Source: Thermococcus sp.
GTDB taxonomy: Archaea > Methanobacteriota_B > Thermococci > Thermococcales > Thermococcaceae
Direction: 5' to 3'
DNA: 7,055 bases
Assembly: GCA_027023165.1 (NCBI GenBank)
Contig: JALVWX010000219.1
Span: forward strand, 1-7,055
Below, piece by piece: positions 6,868 to 7,055 of this stretch. Below the pieces are notes generated by a model that was not told the DNA's origin, did not search any database, and worked only from the letters and a program-made list of their open reading frames with translations. The translations under genes and the position numbers were made by a program. Each line of letters opens with the position of its first letter. Position 1 is the stretch's first letter.

Positions 6868-6956
6868 TCCTCCTTTGCCCTTTTTTCCAAACCGATGCAC
6901 ATAAGCTCAAAGTTCACGACGCTTATGAGCACCTCCACGTCGAACACTTCCTCCAT
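6864..6956 (-). CDS. Probable small protein of 30 residues, unknown function
   Basis: The ATG at 6956-6954 opens 30 codons ending in TAA at 6866-6864. The product has two parts: MEEVFDVEVLISVVNFEL followed by MCIGLEKRAKED. I do not recognise it. The middle (about residues 9-23) is hydrophobic and the ends are charged, so a short helix or a membrane or partner contact is possible. The case for a real gene is its signals: a perfect GGAGGTG five bases before the start, the same spacing as hmgA and pheS, and a BRE/TATA promoter at the right distance. Codon choice (GAG, GTG, GTC, CTC, AAG, AGC) is like the neighbours. It converges with pheT and overlaps its stop codon. The A6 run inside it (AAAAAA on this strand) is the complement of the pheT terminator. 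It could instead be a leader peptide or a non-coding transcript with a chance ORF. Confidence 0.5.
   Translation of the reverse strand: MEEVFDVEVLISVVNFELMCIGLEKRAKED
6868..6886 (+). terminator. T-rich terminator of the pheST operon
   Basis: Directly after the pheT stop comes TCCTCCTTTGCCC followed by T6 (6881-6886). This is a typical archaeal intrinsic T-tract. A further T5 at 6978-6982 could act as back-up. Confidence 0.55.
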
Positions 6957-6961
6957 TCTCT

Positions 6962-6968
6962 CACCTCC
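6962..6968 (-). promoter_or_regulatory. Ribosome binding site of the 30-codon gene
   Basis: On the minus strand GGAGGTG precedes the ATG at 6956 by five bases. It is as strong as the hmgA site and is the main reason for calling this short ORF. Confidence 0.6.
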
Positions 6969-6990
6969 GTGTTCATGTTTTTCCGCGGTG

Positions 6991-7006
6991 TTTATCAACC
7001 TTTTGC
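6991..7006 (-). promoter_or_regulatory. Promoter of the 30-codon gene
   Basis: Read on the minus strand, GCAAAAGG (plus 6999-7006) is followed by TTGATAAA (6991-6998). The first ten bases, GCAAAAGGTT, are identical to the BRE and start of the TATA box of the tdh promoter. The predicted transcription start is near 6968, so the mRNA would begin almost at the Shine-Dalgarno site. Confidence 0.55.
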
Positions 7007-7055
7007 AAAATGTTTTGTACTCTGTTCGATTTTTGACTTTACAAAGGCCAAAAAA

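Noticed and set aside
7001..7010. Perfect palindrome TTTTGCAAAA upstream of the 30-codon gene
   Set aside because: It overlaps the BRE of the predicted promoter and is only ten A/T-rich bases, so it is expected by chance; I do not know a regulator with this site.
7011..7055. Right-hand edge with an A6 run at 7050-7055
   Set aside because: It may be the T-tract terminator of a minus-strand gene outside the window, but nothing else supports it and no ORF enters from the right.
1..7055. tRNA, rRNA, CRISPR array, insertion sequence or integration site
   Set aside because: I saw no cloverleaf, no regularly spaced repeats, no transposase motif and no terminal inverted repeats, including around the broken toxin-antitoxin locus.

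Overview
The window reads as chromosomal DNA of a hyperthermophilic archaeon of the order Thermococcales, most likely a Thermococcus. Three things point there. L-threonine dehydrogenase follows, almost residue for residue, the Pyrococcus/Thermococcus form as I remember it. The PheS and PheT subunits are of archaeal type. Start codons are preceded by GGAGGTG-type Shine-Dalgarno sites, usually 5 bases away, with BRE/TATA promoters and T-rich terminators. The species call is inference, since no search could be run.

Layout. Positions 1-950 (minus) hold the N-terminal three quarters of HMG-CoA reductase (hmgA), cut by the window edge. Twenty bases upstream of it, on the same strand, lies a MinD/ParA-type ATPase (971-1714), so the two probably form one transcript. 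A 152-base divergent spacer carries one promoter for this minus-strand pair and one for tdh (1867-2919, plus). After a T-rich terminator comes a VapBC-like toxin-antitoxin locus (about 3001-3572) in which both genes carry a frameshift. pheS (3652-5154) and pheT (5161-6867) then form a tight operon encoding the two subunits of phenylalanyl-tRNA synthetase. Convergent with the end of pheT is a small minus-strand ORF of 30 codons (6864-6956) with its own promoter and a very good ribosome binding site. From about 7007 to 7055 I see nothing firm except an A6 run at the edge, which could be a terminator for a minus-strand gene beyond the window.

How the genes relate. Most of the window is conserved housekeeping: isoprenoid lipid synthesis (HMG-CoA reductase to mevalonate), threonine catabolism (Tdh) and aminoacylation of tRNA-Phe (PheST). 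The accessory material is the broken toxin-antitoxin pair between tdh and pheS. Nothing here amounts to a new multi-gene system. The points most worth a second look are the doubly frameshifted VapBC locus, where one inserted base has fused the antitoxin N-terminus in frame to a truncated PIN domain; the arginine replacing the signature lysine in the MinD-like ATPase; and the unannotated-looking 30-codon gene after pheT.
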